DNA of 64,000 nucleotides, taken from NCBI RefSeq assembly GCF_014633365.1, contig NC_068346.1, forward strand, positions 11,987,030 to 12,051,029. Reading direction: 5' to 3'. How positions within the stretch are numbered: position 1 is the stretch's first letter; each line of letters opens with the position of its first letter. The notes beneath the pieces were generated by a model. The model saw nothing but the letters and a program-made list of their open reading frames with translations, made no database searches and had not been told where the DNA came from. The position numbers and the translations under genes are program-made. The DNA is from Diospyros lotus (Eukaryota > Streptophyta > Magnoliopsida > Ericales > Ebenaceae). Shown piece by piece: positions 47,806 through 60,108 of the stretch.

Positions 47806-49722
47806 ATTCCACTTTTTTTTGATATTTCGAGAGTGTTATTAAATTCAAAATTATGAATTTTTTTTTATAAAAATTATAATAATGAATTCAACTTTCTTTG
47901 TTAAATTAATTTCCTTCCTCTCGACTCATTTAGTAAGCCCCTTAACACATTTTCTTTTGATTAAGTTAACTCAATGATTACTAGAGATGTCAGCCATTAA
48001 TCCATTTAAAAATATAATAATTTATTCTAAAACCATGCTAATTAAAGGTGATTATCAAAGTTTCATTCTAGCTAACATGTTTAGATCGAACCTAAGTAAT
48101 ATTACTATTTTATACTTTTTTACTTCAACCATCTTTAGCAAACCCTTAGTCTTAACAAACTCCTAGAGTTTTTCCTTAATATGGTTGTCACTTAACATCC
48201 CCTCAAAGTTAAATATTTAAAATATCCAAATGATCATCAAAATTCATAAAAATTTCACAAAAACTATTACACCCACAAGATGACAATGTAAAATTATCAA
48301 CTTCAAATAATATTGTTTAACCAAATCTCCACAATTTCATTTCTACTGTGACACTTTTATATTTTAGATACTTGACTAATCAAACCCTTACACTTTTTCC
48401 TATTTATAAACAAAAATCATTTTATTTTATAAACGTTTGAATTTCCCGAATTTGACTCTAAGTCAATTGGTCTAACCGAATGACTATATTGCGCAATCAC
48501 TACTAAATCGAACATATTTTTTTTCAAAATAATTGAATGAATGTGAAACTAAGTTTATTAGAAATTATACTTCCTTAACTATCGTCTAAATTTCTTATAA
48601 TTTAATAAAATTTCTACCATTTTCAGAAAGCGAAAAAATGGGCTGCTTTATATATTGTTTTGTTTTGAACTATTTAGACAGGTTTCACAGAAAAATTAAT
48701 AACTAAATGTAAAAAAATCATTTTTTTTATGATTCTTTCATCAAAAGTTCAATCACACATTTTATTTTCTGGAAAAAAATATATTAAGAACAAAATCATA
48801 AAACAATAACTCCGTTTATGGCAAAATAATAAGTGTTACAAAATATAGGCATTTCATTCCAAACATTCGTGTCAAAGTTTACTTATATCTCATCCCTTCA
48901 ATGGTTTACAGATTATTACATAGGGATTCATTTTCATATAAAATCTTAACAAACTGAAACCTATGTAGATTAACAGCTTACAAGAACATAGATTCATGAT
49001 GTGAAACCAAACTAAACAAGATGTTTAACTATATATGTTTCATATTCAAAATCTATATATTTCTTCATTCAACAATCTCCTTCTTGCCATCGAACGATTC
49101 AACCCATCTACATATATATACATTTGTAGATAGAAAAATAGATTTTTAGGTTAGTTATGCATTTATCAAGTATTACATAAATATTTTGACATATATTGCA
49201 TTTTCAACAAATTTTAATTAGATGCATCAAAACATTTACATATACCATTCAATTTTCAAAGAATACCTAGCAAGCAAATATAACCATTTTTAACATTTTT
49301 CATAAAGTATTCAAAATAGCATTTATGAAGTCAAGTCATCAATATGTCAAATAATACAAGAGAAATTTGCTCATATCCCATACTTTGATAGTGTACTTGA
49401 GGAAGATTTTCTTGCTTAGGCTTTTCGATGTAGCCAAGGCCTTTTTCTTCCCCTTAATTATCTAGTTTTCTCTTTTCTTCTTTCTCTAATCTTTTCTCTT
49501 TTCTCTTTTCTCTATTCTTCCCACATTATTAATTCCCTCTTTTATATAAATATTAATACTTGTTCTAATTTTATGTCATTGAGATGTCATTTAAATTAAA
49601 ACATTTAACTTTTATTCGAGATCTTTATTTTTGATAAAATTAACCATCTTTTTATCCAAATTAAGATTATTTCTGGAGGTAAAAGTGATGTGAGGGGAAA
49701 AGCTTGGTTGTACCCAAAACCT
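47806..49722. other. AT-rich region, possible minus-strand LTR
   Basis: No coding sequence. On the minus strand a TATA-like ATATAAAAGAGGG near 49540 is followed by an AG-rich leader (49530-49440), as in an LTR promoter, and TGACATTCCAC at 47802 could be an LTR end. I could not find a matching terminus and duplication. Confidence 0.4.
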
Positions 49723-49725
49723 TAA

Positions 49726-50453
49726 GGGTTCATTTGATTGCAAATGTGAAATTTGGGTGGAAAGAAAACAAATTACAGGGAATTGAATTATCTAGAATTA
49801 AATTTCAGGCAAAATATCAATTAAATGTGTTTGATTAGCTTAATCGAATTCTAAAAAATTGTTTAAAAATAAATCAAATATATTATATAAAATATTCAAA
49901 AAATCAAATATATATACACAAATATACATACAGCTTGAGGATGACATCGCCGTTGCTACCCCTATCGCCGCTGTCACTGGTCACTGTTGTCACCACTCTT
50001 GCTCGCCTTCTTTCTCGCTCAATCCGTCGCCGCCACTGCCATCACCATCGTCACTAGCCACCACTGTCAAGCTTTTCGTGTCACCATCGCCGTTTACCCC
50101 TCGACTGTTGCCTCTCGCTCGCCCTTTCTCTTACTTAGATAGCCGGCCAAGCTTCCTTTTATCTCGCAATCGCCGATCACATTTCTCTTCTTCCTTGCGA
50201 CCGTCGGTCACTCTTCTTCTCCTCTACCAAATCGCTACATCTCTCATTGGGTTGATTTTCCATTTCCCTAGAAAATCTATTCTACCCCCCCATGGGAATA
50301 TATTTTCTAGCAAAAATGACAAATGGGCATCACGTGACCCAAAGTGGAAAATCAATTTGTCTAGAAAAAATAGCTAATCAAACACTACAAAAGTTAGAAT
50401 TTGGGTGGAAATTGACCATTTTCTATGAAAAAAGTATGCAATCAAACACACCC
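49726..50453. mobile_element. PIF/Harbinger (Tourist)-like element with GC-rich interior
   Basis: 728 bp flanked by TAA (49723-49725, 50454-50456). Terminal inverted repeats are GGGTTCATTTGATTGCA and GGGTGTGTTTGATTGCA. The centre (49935-50250) is GC-rich with many ATCGCC/TCACC words and opens a 172-residue frame, but the translation is serine/proline-rich with no domain I know. No transposase, so non-autonomous. Confidence 0.8.
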
Positions 50454-50456
50454 TAA

Positions 50457-50998
50457 ATGTAACAATTGAAAAATAAAAAGACATTGTGTCATCTTAGCCG
50501 CAAATGACTAGGTGCATGGCTTGGCATGTAAGAATTATCTTATGGCTCACATGATAATAAATGTAAATATTTCATCAAACAAATGAGTAAGAATTATATG
50601 ATATTTTACATAAAAATTTAAATAAATATTTTATCAAATATGATGGAGTTTATCTGGTGAGATAATCAAATTAAATATCAGATATAATGATATTAATATG
50701 ATGAAAATCTTGAGATAATTAAAGGATTTAATAAGATAATAGATTACTTAAAGTTCAATTTGATTTAGAAGATATGTATAACTCTTGATCATGAGTCTTG
50801 ATCAAAGACTATTTCTACTATTATAAATAGGGGTTTGGTCATCTCCCTACCTAACACAAAAAAATAAATTACAGTTATATTTTACATCAATCATTAAGGT
50901 TGGGGTAAAGAGGGAGAAATCAAATTTCGAGCATTTTTGTCATCAATTGACAATCCTCTTTGCGACTTTGTTAAGCTCAAGGGTAAGTAAATACGACT
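50457..50998 (+). other. LTR-like debris with TATA box
   Basis: AT-rich with TATAAATAGGGG at about 50822 followed by an A-rich leader, as in copia LTRs. It may belong to the decayed copia that follows. Ends not found. Confidence 0.4.
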
Positions 50999-50999
50999 T

Positions 51000-51510
51000 T
51001 GATGATAACAAAAATATTTTTATGATATAAATGTATTTATTTCTCATACAAACAAATAAATTTATTTTGAATTAAAAGTGGGTACAAAGAGTAAATTTAT
51101 TTTTAATTAAAGGTGGATTATCTTTAGACATATTCCTTGTTTTGATGATCATTTATGTCTCAAAAGTTTATGTTTGAATTTTCATTTCTTGATAAATGCA
51201 TTTCTTACATATGCAAAAAGTATATTTATTTTGAATTAAAAGATAATTGCTTTTAAACATGTTTTCTCTTTCTCATACAAAAAATAAATTTATTTTGAAT
51301 TAAAAAGAATTGGTTTTAGACATATTTTCTCCTACTCATGCAAAAAATAAATTTATTTTGAATTAAAGGAGAATTATTTTTAGACATATTTTCTTGTTTT
51401 AATCATTTATGTCTCAAAAGTTTATATTTAAATTTTCAAATCTTGAATTAAAAGGAGAATTATTTTTAAACATGTTTTCTCTCACTCATGCAAATAGTAA
51501 ACCAAGCTTG
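51000..51510 (+). repeat. Partial copy of the SIRE-type LTR, with tandem units
   Basis: Homologous to the 5' third of the solo LTR at 35405: both start after an AACAAAAATATTTTTATGAT block and contain tandem AAATTTATTTTGAATTAAA / TTTTAGACAT units and TTTATGTCTCAAAAG. The 3' LTR part is missing. Confidence 0.75.
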
Positions 51511-52480
51511 TATGTAATAATAAAGGGAAAGAATAAGAGACCTACCATTTGAATTGCCAGAAGTTTAATAGTAGTTGTTGGTCGGAATGACGGACTAATG
51601 GTGGTGAAAATTGCAACCCTTTGTCTTTTCTGGCCATATCACGTGGGTTGTCCCCATCATCATTGGTCGTGACCCGAAGCTTCTGTTGTGTGCCCCATCG
51701 TCTTCTCCAGCCATGGCCTTATGTTTCACCATGGTCAAGGCTGCATCACCGGCAGCCATGGGGCGTTGTGGCCATGGCTATGTGTTTTTGCAGTGATTGG
51801 TCTCCTCATTCACACGCTATCGTCGATTAAGGTCACGTTACCTTCAATTGTAGGTCTCCCTTTCACTGCATCTTCTTCGATCGTGAACTTTTCGATTTCC
51901 TTCTCCATCTCTGATCGACCATGGCCTTATGTTTTACCATGGCCATTGGTCTTTATTGATCCCCGTGGCCATCGACCGTTGGCCTTCATCGTTGTCGTGG
52001 GCTTTGGGTGCACGCCATGGTCGTGGGTTTTTCCTTTTGTGCTTTCCATGGTCGATTTTAACGAATGTGTTATTGACCTTTGGCTGCGCCTGGCCGATGG
52101 TATGATGTTTGTTGGTGGAGGCTTTACGATTGAAAAAAGAAGAAGGATGGTGGCCAAAGCTACCAACGATGAAATTGCCAATGAAAATGGGAGGTAGAAG
52201 GTAGTCAAGGGTGATAAAGGACAGAGAAAAAGGAACAGTGATGGCAAGTGTGCACCTAGAAAACCTTAGGAGGCTAATAAAGGGGATGGGTTTTAACCCA
52301 TTTAAATGGATGCGTCGAGTTGGATCCGGATCGGGTTGAACCCATCCATGAAGTGATCCATAAACGAATCTAGATTAGGTGAACCTAACCCATTAAAGAG
52401 CAAATCCTTGTGGATCTAGTTCGAGTTGATCCAATCCAATCTGCGATCCATATCGAATCCATTGAAAAAAAAAAGTGAAT
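51511..52480. other. GC-rich segment with CCATGG and GGATC words
   Basis: Two copies of a CCATGGCCTTATGTTT-type phrase (about 51710 and 51918) and many CCATGG words open a 169-residue frame (51688-52197) with no recognisable domain. From 52290 to 52460, GGATC/GGTTGAACCCA words recur in both orientations. It could be a captured gene fragment in a small transposon, but no ends are resolved. Confidence 0.4.
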
Positions 52481-53079
52481 TATGAAAAATAAAAAATATA
52501 TATTTATAATTTGAAATTTATATTAAGAATAATTTATTAGTCACCAAAGTGGCCAAATTTTTAAAGTAAATAAATTTCGAGTTATAAATTGTTTTCAATT
52601 ATCCGTAAACCTTATGATGATGACATTAAGCCTATGAATGATATTTGTTTATGGATAAATTAAGGTTTGGATTATAAGACAAATTGGGATTACCCCAAAG
52701 GTTAATCATCTGTTCTTATAATTAGCAAATATGAATGTGATAATTAGTGTGTTCTATTAGTTTTACTTTGCATACACAAAAATAGCAAAATAGATCTAAT
52801 TAGTGCATATATAATTACCAATTATTGTTTCATTTTATACATCTTAGTATCACTCAAATGAGAACTTTGATGTACTTTATGTTTAAATATCTGGATTTGA
52901 ACTCATGTGAAATTTTATATTTCAAAGCATTGATGTATGAGTATTTTAATTTTATTTGCAGTATCTGTACCTATTTTAATGCATTTGCATGTTTTATCTA
53001 TTCCATTATTTAACGACTTAAATTTCTTTGATTGAAGTGAATAAGTTTAGTTTCATTTAGGTGTTCTAAACCTTTACTT
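52481..53079. other. AT-rich spacer or copia leader
   Basis: No coding sequence or repeat end recognised. It precedes the copia gag and may include its degraded LTR. Confidence 0.4.
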
Positions 53080-55661
53080 GGCACTCTGAATTGAGAAACC
53101 TATTAAACTCACTGATGAAAGTACCAATGATCAAAGGGATTTCTTAAAGTGTGGGAAAGATCAAACAAATTGTGCTTGATATTTATGTGAATGACTATTG
53201 CAAACAACTTAAAGATGACTCTTCCCAAAACTGATAATACTAAGGAACTTATAAAATTTGTAAAGTGCGTTCTTAGACTGCTGATAAATCTCTTGCTGGT
53301 ACATTAATGAGTACTTGGACCACCATAAAATATAATGGTTCTCGTATCATGCATGAACATGTTTTGAAAATGACGACCTTAGCTACAAAATTAAAGACTC
53401 TGGGGATGATGGTGGATAAGTATTTTTTTGGTATAGTTCATACTCAATTTCTTGCTTCCTAAGCAATATGGGAAATTTTTTATGAATTACAACATTACAA
53501 AAGATAAGTGAAATATAAATGAATTGATCAGTATCCTCATACAAGAGGAGACAAGATTAAAGAATCAAAGAGATCATTATATTCATTTCTTGAGTCATCA
53601 AGAAGCTGGAAAGAATTCCAAAGGGAAAAGTGGAAAAAGTAAGAAGAAAATGTTTACACAACCTAAATGAATCTTTGAAAGGCTCTCACAAAAAAGAAGA
53701 TGGAATTGTTAAGTGTCACTTTTATAATAAAAGTGGACACCTCAAGAAAGACCGCTTAAAACGTAAAGTTTAGTTAGAAAAGAAAGGTAAGCCTTGTGCT
53801 TTAGTATGTTTTGGCTCAAACTTTACTGAAGTTCCACATAATATTTGGTAGATTAATTTTAGTTTCACTTCTCATATTTCCAATACGATACAGGGATTCC
53901 TTACAATCCGAACCATAAAGCCAAATGAAAGTTTCATATTCATAGGGAATAAAAATAAATCTCTTATTAAAGGCATTGGCACTTATTATTCAATTTTAGA
54001 TACCGGACATTATTTAGATTTATTAGAAACTCTTTATGTGCCTACATTTTCTCACAATTTAGTTTCTTTACAGAAACTTGATGTAGAAAGGTTTTCTTTT
54101 AAATTCGATTTCGGATCTTTTAGCTTATTTAAAAGTAATAGTTTTATTGGTTCTAGAATATTATGTGATGGTCTTTATAAGTTTAAACTTGATAATGTAT
54201 TTGTTGATACTTTGATAGCCTTGCATCGTAATGTTGGTACTAAACACAGTTTAGTTGATGAAATTTTTTTTTACTTGTGGCATAAACAATTGGGTCACAT
54301 ATCTAAAGAAAGGACGAAAAGATTAGTAACGAGTGAAATCCTTCCATATTTAGATTTTACTAGCCTTAAAGTCCATATTAATTGTTTTAAAGGCAAACAA
54401 ACAAAACACACTGAGAAATGAGCCACAAGAAGCACACAACTCTTTGAAATTATACACACTAATAGTTGTGGATCTTTTGATACTCCATCTTTTAGTGGAG
54501 AAAAATAATTTATCACTTTTATTAATGATTTTTCACATTATGATTACATTTATCTATTGCATGATAAATCTCAATCAATTGATACACTTGAAGTGTATAT
54601 TAAAGATGTTGAAAGGCAATTAGATAAAAATGTAAAAATTATAAAGTCAGATAGAGGTGGTGATTATTATAGAAAGTTCGATGAATCAAGACAATGTCCA
54701 GGTCCATTTGCCAAATTCATTTGAAAGACATAGTATTTGTGCTCAATACACAATGTCAGGTACACCACAACAAAATGGTGTTCCTGAAAGGCGTAATCGT
54801 ACCCTAATGGAATTGGTTAGAAGTATGATGAGTCACTTGTCTTTACCCTTATCTTTATGGATTCATGCATTAAAAACTGTCATGTATTTGCTAAACATGA
54901 TTCCTAGTAAGACAATTCCAAATACTCATTTTGAACTGTGGACAAGTAATAAACCTAATTTAAGGTACTTGCATGTTTGGGATTGCCCAACAAAAGTAAA
55001 GACTTACAATCCACATGAAAAGAAGTTGGACTTTAGAACAACCAATGGTTATTTCATTGAATATTCGAATAAGTCCAAGGGGTATAGATTTTATTGTTCT
55101 AGTCACAATACTGGAATTGTTGAAACTGGAAATGTCAAGTTCATTAAAAATTGTGAGATTAGTGAAAGTAAAAGAATGCATGATGTTAGCATTCAAGAAG
55201 TCAGGTTGGAAGATCCTATGCCCAATATTGTTACGGTTGTTGTTTCTCAAGTTGTGATCCAACGTAATAATAGTCAAGAACAATAAACACTCCATGATGA
55301 CAGTGTCAATAATGAACCGATAGTAGTTGAACCACAAGCAATAGTATTAAAGAAATCTCAAAGAGATAGGAGATCTATTATTTTTAATGATTATGTGGTT
55401 TACCTACAAGAGTTAGAATTTGACTTAGGAATTGATAATAATCTAGTTTCATTTAAGCAAGTCATGGAATGTGATGATTCTACTAAATGGTTAAATGTTA
55501 TGGAAGAAAAGTTAAAATCTATGGATCAAAATCAAGTCTGGCATCTTGTTGAATTGCATGAAGAATATAAAAGAGCTGGATGTAAATAGGTCTTTAAGAC
55601 CAAACATGACTCTAAAGACAATAATGAACGATTTAAAGGCAAACTTGTTGCCAAGGGTTTT
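53080..55661 (+). pseudogene. Ty1/copia gag-pol remnant, truncated by gypsy insertion
   Basis: In order on the plus strand: gag with the knuckle C-H-F-Y-N-K-S-G-H (about 53090-53780, many stops), degraded protease, pre-integrase domain with L-W-H-K-Q-L-G-H-I-S and C-F-K-G-K-Q-T-K (54038-54421), integrase core with I-K-S-D-R-G-G and G-T-P-Q-Q-N-G-V-P-E-R-R-N-R (54430-54880), the C-P-T-K-V and Y-F-I-E-Y-S segments, and the opening of reverse transcriptase (W-H-L-V-E-L to L-V-A-K-G-F). It ends at 55661 where the gypsy LTR begins. Stops at about 54419, 54506, 55284 and 55587 and a shift near 54655 disable it. The 54657-55286 stretch is still open over 209 codons. The remaining pol lies beyond the window, right of the gypsy element. 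Confidence 0.88.
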
Positions 55662-57922
55662 TGTAACGCCCCGTAAATGCCAATTTAATTTAAGTTTGGG
55701 GTAATTTAAATTAAAGGAAATATTAAAATAATTTGTTGTGATTTAATAAAATTTACTTATGTGATTTTAAGGAAATAAGAAATTAAAATAATTAATTAAT
55801 TTGTTTTAGGAATTTCTGGAATTATAGGAAAATTAAAAGAAATTCAATAATGGGATTTTCAGAAATTTCGGGAGTTAATGTAATTAATTAAGTGGGCGTT
55901 AGTGCAATTAATGGAAGTTTAGGGGTGCTGGCGTGAATCGCGGAAGAGGCCAAAAGTCACATTAAATATAACTTAAAACATATATAGGTTAGATGCGAGC
56001 GTGGGCGCGGGCGGTTCGCGCGCGAGGCGGCCAGGCAGCGGATGAGGGATCGAATCGCGGGGGCTGCGCGCGAGGAGGGGAAATTTTGGCTGATTTAATT
56101 CAGCCATAGGCGTCAAAACGACGTCGTTTCGTCAATGGCGGTGGCTCCCAGTGGCTGGCCCGCGCGCTGCCACGTGGCCGCGCCTCAGCCGCTCGTTTTT
56201 GGCCGATTTAAGCCCGATTTCGGGCGTTCTTTTTGCATGCGAACAGTAAGGAATTACAGAAAAGAGCAGCAGCGTGCGCGAGAGAAATTTCTGAGATTTT
56301 GGGGCTTCAAAAATTGGATTAAACTCCGTTTAATCCATGATTTAATTATCCAGGTATGTAGAGCAGTTAGTAATTAATATTCTGTACGGTCAGAATTTCG
56401 TTTTGCGTCCAATTTTATTAATTTTGGCAAATAATTGGGATATTGCAGTTTGTATAATTTTTACTACTTTTGGACCCAACGAGCCTAAGGATATCTCTGA
56501 TAAGGCAAGTTCTTCTTACCTATCTCGTCGTTTCTTTCGTTGGCGATTTATTGGGCCTCCCTTCGTTTGTTTCGGCCATTAATTAATTATGAAGTTTTTA
56601 AACGGTTAGTTTAAGATTTAATTTATTAAATGGATCTCGTGGGTTTTATTCGTTGGTTGCCTGCGGGGGTTTGTGCCACCCCCCCTGCCTGTTGGGAATG
56701 ATGCCGTACTCACCCGGGGCTAGGTTCTTAGCGGTTCGGGTATTAATTGGATTTTTGGTCATTTTCTGGCTGGAGCGGTTGTGCAGTGGGGGCTAGGATC
56801 GATGGTTCGGTGACGGAGTGACTGTCGTACGGACTACCTTAGGCCGCCGGCGAGTCTCTCCTACCCACTGACCGTTGACCGGTGCCAGGCACTGCTAACT
56901 TGCTTAGCCGTTATGTGATTATAGCATGCCTGCTTATATTTTATTCTCGTTGCATGGCTTGATGTGCACATGGGTACGGGCTGCATGTTGGGATTAACAT
57001 GATTTGGTTATGCTTGGTCACGGGCATTTTAGCTTGATTATGATGCATCCAGCACGGGCATATGCATCGTGTGTGGCTTACTATATGGGCGGAGCATGGC
57101 CTGATGCTTGGATGTATGGGCGCCTGGTATCACGTTGATGCTCACTACGCCATTGCATTTTATGTGCATTGCATGGCTACTGATAGTATTTAGTTCTCGG
57201 ACGGGAGTACCGTTCCGAGGGAGCCTATGGCTCGGTTGTCGGGAGTACCGACGTGGATACGGGTGACGGGAGTACCGCCCCGGGACAGTGCGCGCAGGTT
57301 TGTTGAGGATATTGTTGCCTTCCAGGGCAGCGGCAGGTTGGTATGGGACTTGGGTGCCAGGTGTCTTGTGTGGGCCCCAAGGACCGGTATGTGCTTTCAC
57401 TATACTGCACTGTTGTGTTGTAGCGTCTCATGACTTGTGTGTACTTGTGGGGCTGTGTTTGGGATGGTCTCTTCTTTTATTTATAGCCTTTCATTTCTTA
57501 TAAACTTGCTGAGTCTTGCGACTCACCTTGCTTTCCATCATTCCAGGTAAGGGTAAAGCAAAGGCCGAGGGCGAGGATCGTTCCATTTAGCAGCCGGCCG
57601 TGTTGGTAAGGTGTATAGTTAGCTGCCCCCGTCATCTCTGATGTTTTGCTAGAGTCGCTGTCTTTTATTTTTGACTGTGCCAGGTTGTCATTTGTACCTC
57701 CTATTGTTGGCACAGGGTCTGTATGTATTTTTATATACTTCATGACCGCTGTATCAGCGGGGTGCTTGTGGGCATGCATGTTTACCGTTTTGCTTCCGCT
57801 GTTAAATTTCTTATTTATGCATGCCAGGGCATTTCTGTCTTTTGTCTATTCCTCTTCCCTTCTGTGAGCGCACTCGTTCGGATAGACCGGGTGGTTAGGA
57901 TATCCGGGCGGGGGTGCTTACA
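55662..57922 (+). repeat. 5' LTR of young gypsy element
   Basis: 2261 bp from TGTAACGCCCCG to GGGGGTGCTTACA. It contains a tRNA-like GGGATCGAATCGC motif at about 56045, two CAGGTA donor-like sites (about 56352 and 57544) and the palindromic module at 57505-57550. Several open frames inside are repeated exactly in the 3' LTR and are not genes. Confidence 0.95.
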
Positions 57923-57926
57923 ATGT

Positions 57927-57938
57927 TGGTATCAGAGC
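57927..57938 (+). other. Primer-binding site (initiator tRNA-Met)
   Basis: TGGTATCAGAGC, four bases after the 5' LTR. Confidence 0.95.
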
Positions 57939-58059
57939 GTCATTAAGTCTATTTGGGGGACAAGTAACTGTACACCAAGGCTGTTAGGTAGAGTTAGAGT
58001 GTTAGGACGTGTCTGTTATTTCGAAATGCGTTCTAATTAAATTGGGTTGTCTAGGTATC

Positions 58060-60108
58060 ATGGACGCACGACGTGGGCGAGGTCGTGGTAGACCGTCGGC
58101 ACGAGGTAGAGGACACCTTGTCCCTACTCCGGAGGTTCAGGCTACAGGTGCGGGAGAGCAGAGACAGCCAGGGCCACCAGATATGCAGGAGACATTAGCG
58201 GGTATTTTACGAGCTGTAGATGTACTGGCAGCATCTCAGTTGCGACAGGAGCGCAGACATGATGATAGGACCGCTACGGCCCAGGCGTCGCATTCAGGTA
58301 CGTCGGGAGCAGGGGACGGTTCAGGTGCTACAGTGCTTAGAGATTTTATGGCCCTGCGACCACCAGAGTTTAGTGGAGGCGCTGATGCGACGGTGGCTGA
58401 GGATTGGTTACTAGCGGTGGAGAAGCATTTGAGATCCATAGACTGTGCAGAGGCCCACAGAGTTCGACTGGGGACTTTCTTGTTACGAGGTGACGCCGAG
58501 CGGTGGTGGGAGACCACCAGACAGAGATATGGCGATGGAGGTCCGACATGGGCACAGTTCGTCGAGGCGTTCAATGAGACCTATGTACCAGCTTGGATCA
58601 GAGAGCAGAAGGTGTTTGAGTTCATTGAGTTACAACAGGGCAGTAAGACAGTTACGCAGTATGAGACTGAGTTCGTGGCATTATCTCGTTATGCTCCTGA
58701 GTTAGTGACCCCTGAGTCGCGTCGAGTTAGCAAGTTTCAGAGGGGGTTACGACCAGAGATCCGTCATGCCATGGCTGGTATTGAGGCCCCTGACTTCCCT
58801 ACGGCTGTTCAGCGAGCCCACGCGGTGGAGAGGGATCGACTGGAGGCCCGAGCAGAGCAGTTAGTCTTGAAGGGTGCAGGGAGCAGCGGTAAGAAGAGGA
58901 AGTGGGATGCAGGCAGCCAGAGTTCGGGATTTCCACAGTGCCGGCAGTGCGGGCAGAGACACCAGGGGCAGTGTCGGGAGGTACGTCGAGATGTATGTTA
59001 TCGCTGTGGTCAGCCGGGGCATTTGAAGAGAGACTGTCCACAGGCGCCTAGACCGACTACACCAGCCCCACCAGCTACACCGGCCACAGGGCAGGAGATT
59101 ATTTGTTATCGCTGTGGACAGAGGGGCCACCGAGCGAACAGGTGCACCCAGCCAGCACAGAGTGGAGGGCCACGGACTGGAGGTGTGGGGCCTAGACCAG
59201 TTCAGAGACAGTCTGCACCTAGGACGCAGGGTGCAGGAGCACCATTACCTCTTCCAGCAGCACAGCGCCCAGGATCTACAGAGAGAGTTCAGATGCAGGG
59301 ACAGGCATTTGCAGTGTCAGCGACCGAGGCAGCTGAGAGCAGTGATATAGTGCAAGGTATACTTACTCTCTATGGCCATGACGTACGTGCCCTATTTGAT
59401 ACAGGTTCCACCCACTCTTTCATAGCACCCCATTTGTTGCATAAGATCCCAGTCCCGTGTAACCCCTTACCATATGATTTATCTATTTCGACACCGGGAG
59501 GGACGGTGTTGTTGGGGAGTGAGATGGTCAGGGATTGCGAGATAGGGATTTACGACCAGGTATTTGTGGGGGATCTTGTTGTTTTGGCGATCCAGGATTT
59601 TGACTTACTGTTGGGTATGGATTGGCTCTCTCGGCACTATGCTCGGGTTGATTGTCGTCGGAAGGTAATTTCATTTGAGCATCCGGGGAGACCAGTTGTT
59701 ACATACCGGGGTGTGAAACCAGTGGTGACTACGCCGATGATATCGGTTATGCACGCCGAGAGACTTATTCGACGTGGGTGTGAAGCCTACTTTGCGTTCG
59801 TGACCGTGATAGCGGGGGAGAAGAAGGAGTTGGCTGCCTATCCTGTGGTGCGAGACTTTCCAGATGTGTTCCCAGATGAGTTGCCGGGACTACCACCGCA
59901 CCGAGAGATTGATTTTGCGGTCGATCTGATGCCAGGTACGCAGCCTATTTCCAAGACTCCTTACCGTATGGCTGCCAATGAACTGAAAGAACTCAAGGTG
60001 CAATTGCAAGATCTTTTGGAGAAAGGTTTTATTCGGCCGAGCACATCGCCATGGGGGGCCCCAGTATTATTTGGGATGAGTCTTGCGAGAGATCATTCCA
60101 GGAGTTGA
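58060..60108 (+). pseudogene. Ty3/gypsy gag, protease and truncated reverse transcriptase
   Basis: The preferred start is the ATG at 58060 (M-D-A-R-R-G-R-G-R-G); the frame is open from 58009. Gag covers roughly residues 1-350 with the retrotransposon gag core (W-W-E-T near 150) and two CCHC knuckles (C-Y-R-C-G-Q-P-G-H and C-Y-R-C-G-Q-R-G-H) after a degenerate C-R-Q-C-G one. The aspartic protease active site is D-T-G-S-T-H-S near 445. Then come the conserved L-P-G-L-P-P-H-R-E-I-D-F and the opening of reverse transcriptase up to W-G-A-P-V-L-F. There the frame leaves homology, at about 60071, and ends 12 codons later. Family polyproteins continue without a break through the Y-V-D-D catalytic box; that segment, on the order of 200 residues, is absent. 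Gag and protease themselves look intact. Confidence 0.93.

Noticed and set aside
47802..49007. Solo LTR bounded by AACTA flanks
   Set aside because: The right end would start TGGTTTC on the minus strand, unlike its supposed partner; the 5-bp match is probably chance.
49859..50377. 172-codon open frame
   Set aside because: It runs through the AT-rich arm and GC-rich centre of a TIR element and is low-complexity.
51688..52197. 169-codon open frame
   Set aside because: Built from repeated CCATGG-type words, no recognisable domain, overlapping frames on both strands; kept only as a GC-rich segment.
54657..55286. The 209-codon frame as an intact gene
   Set aside because: It is an internal piece of copia integrase with its frame broken on both sides.
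57038..57433. Overlapping open frames in the gypsy LTR, repeated at 63487-63882
   Set aside because: They recur only because the LTR is duplicated, overlap on both strands, and have no known domain.
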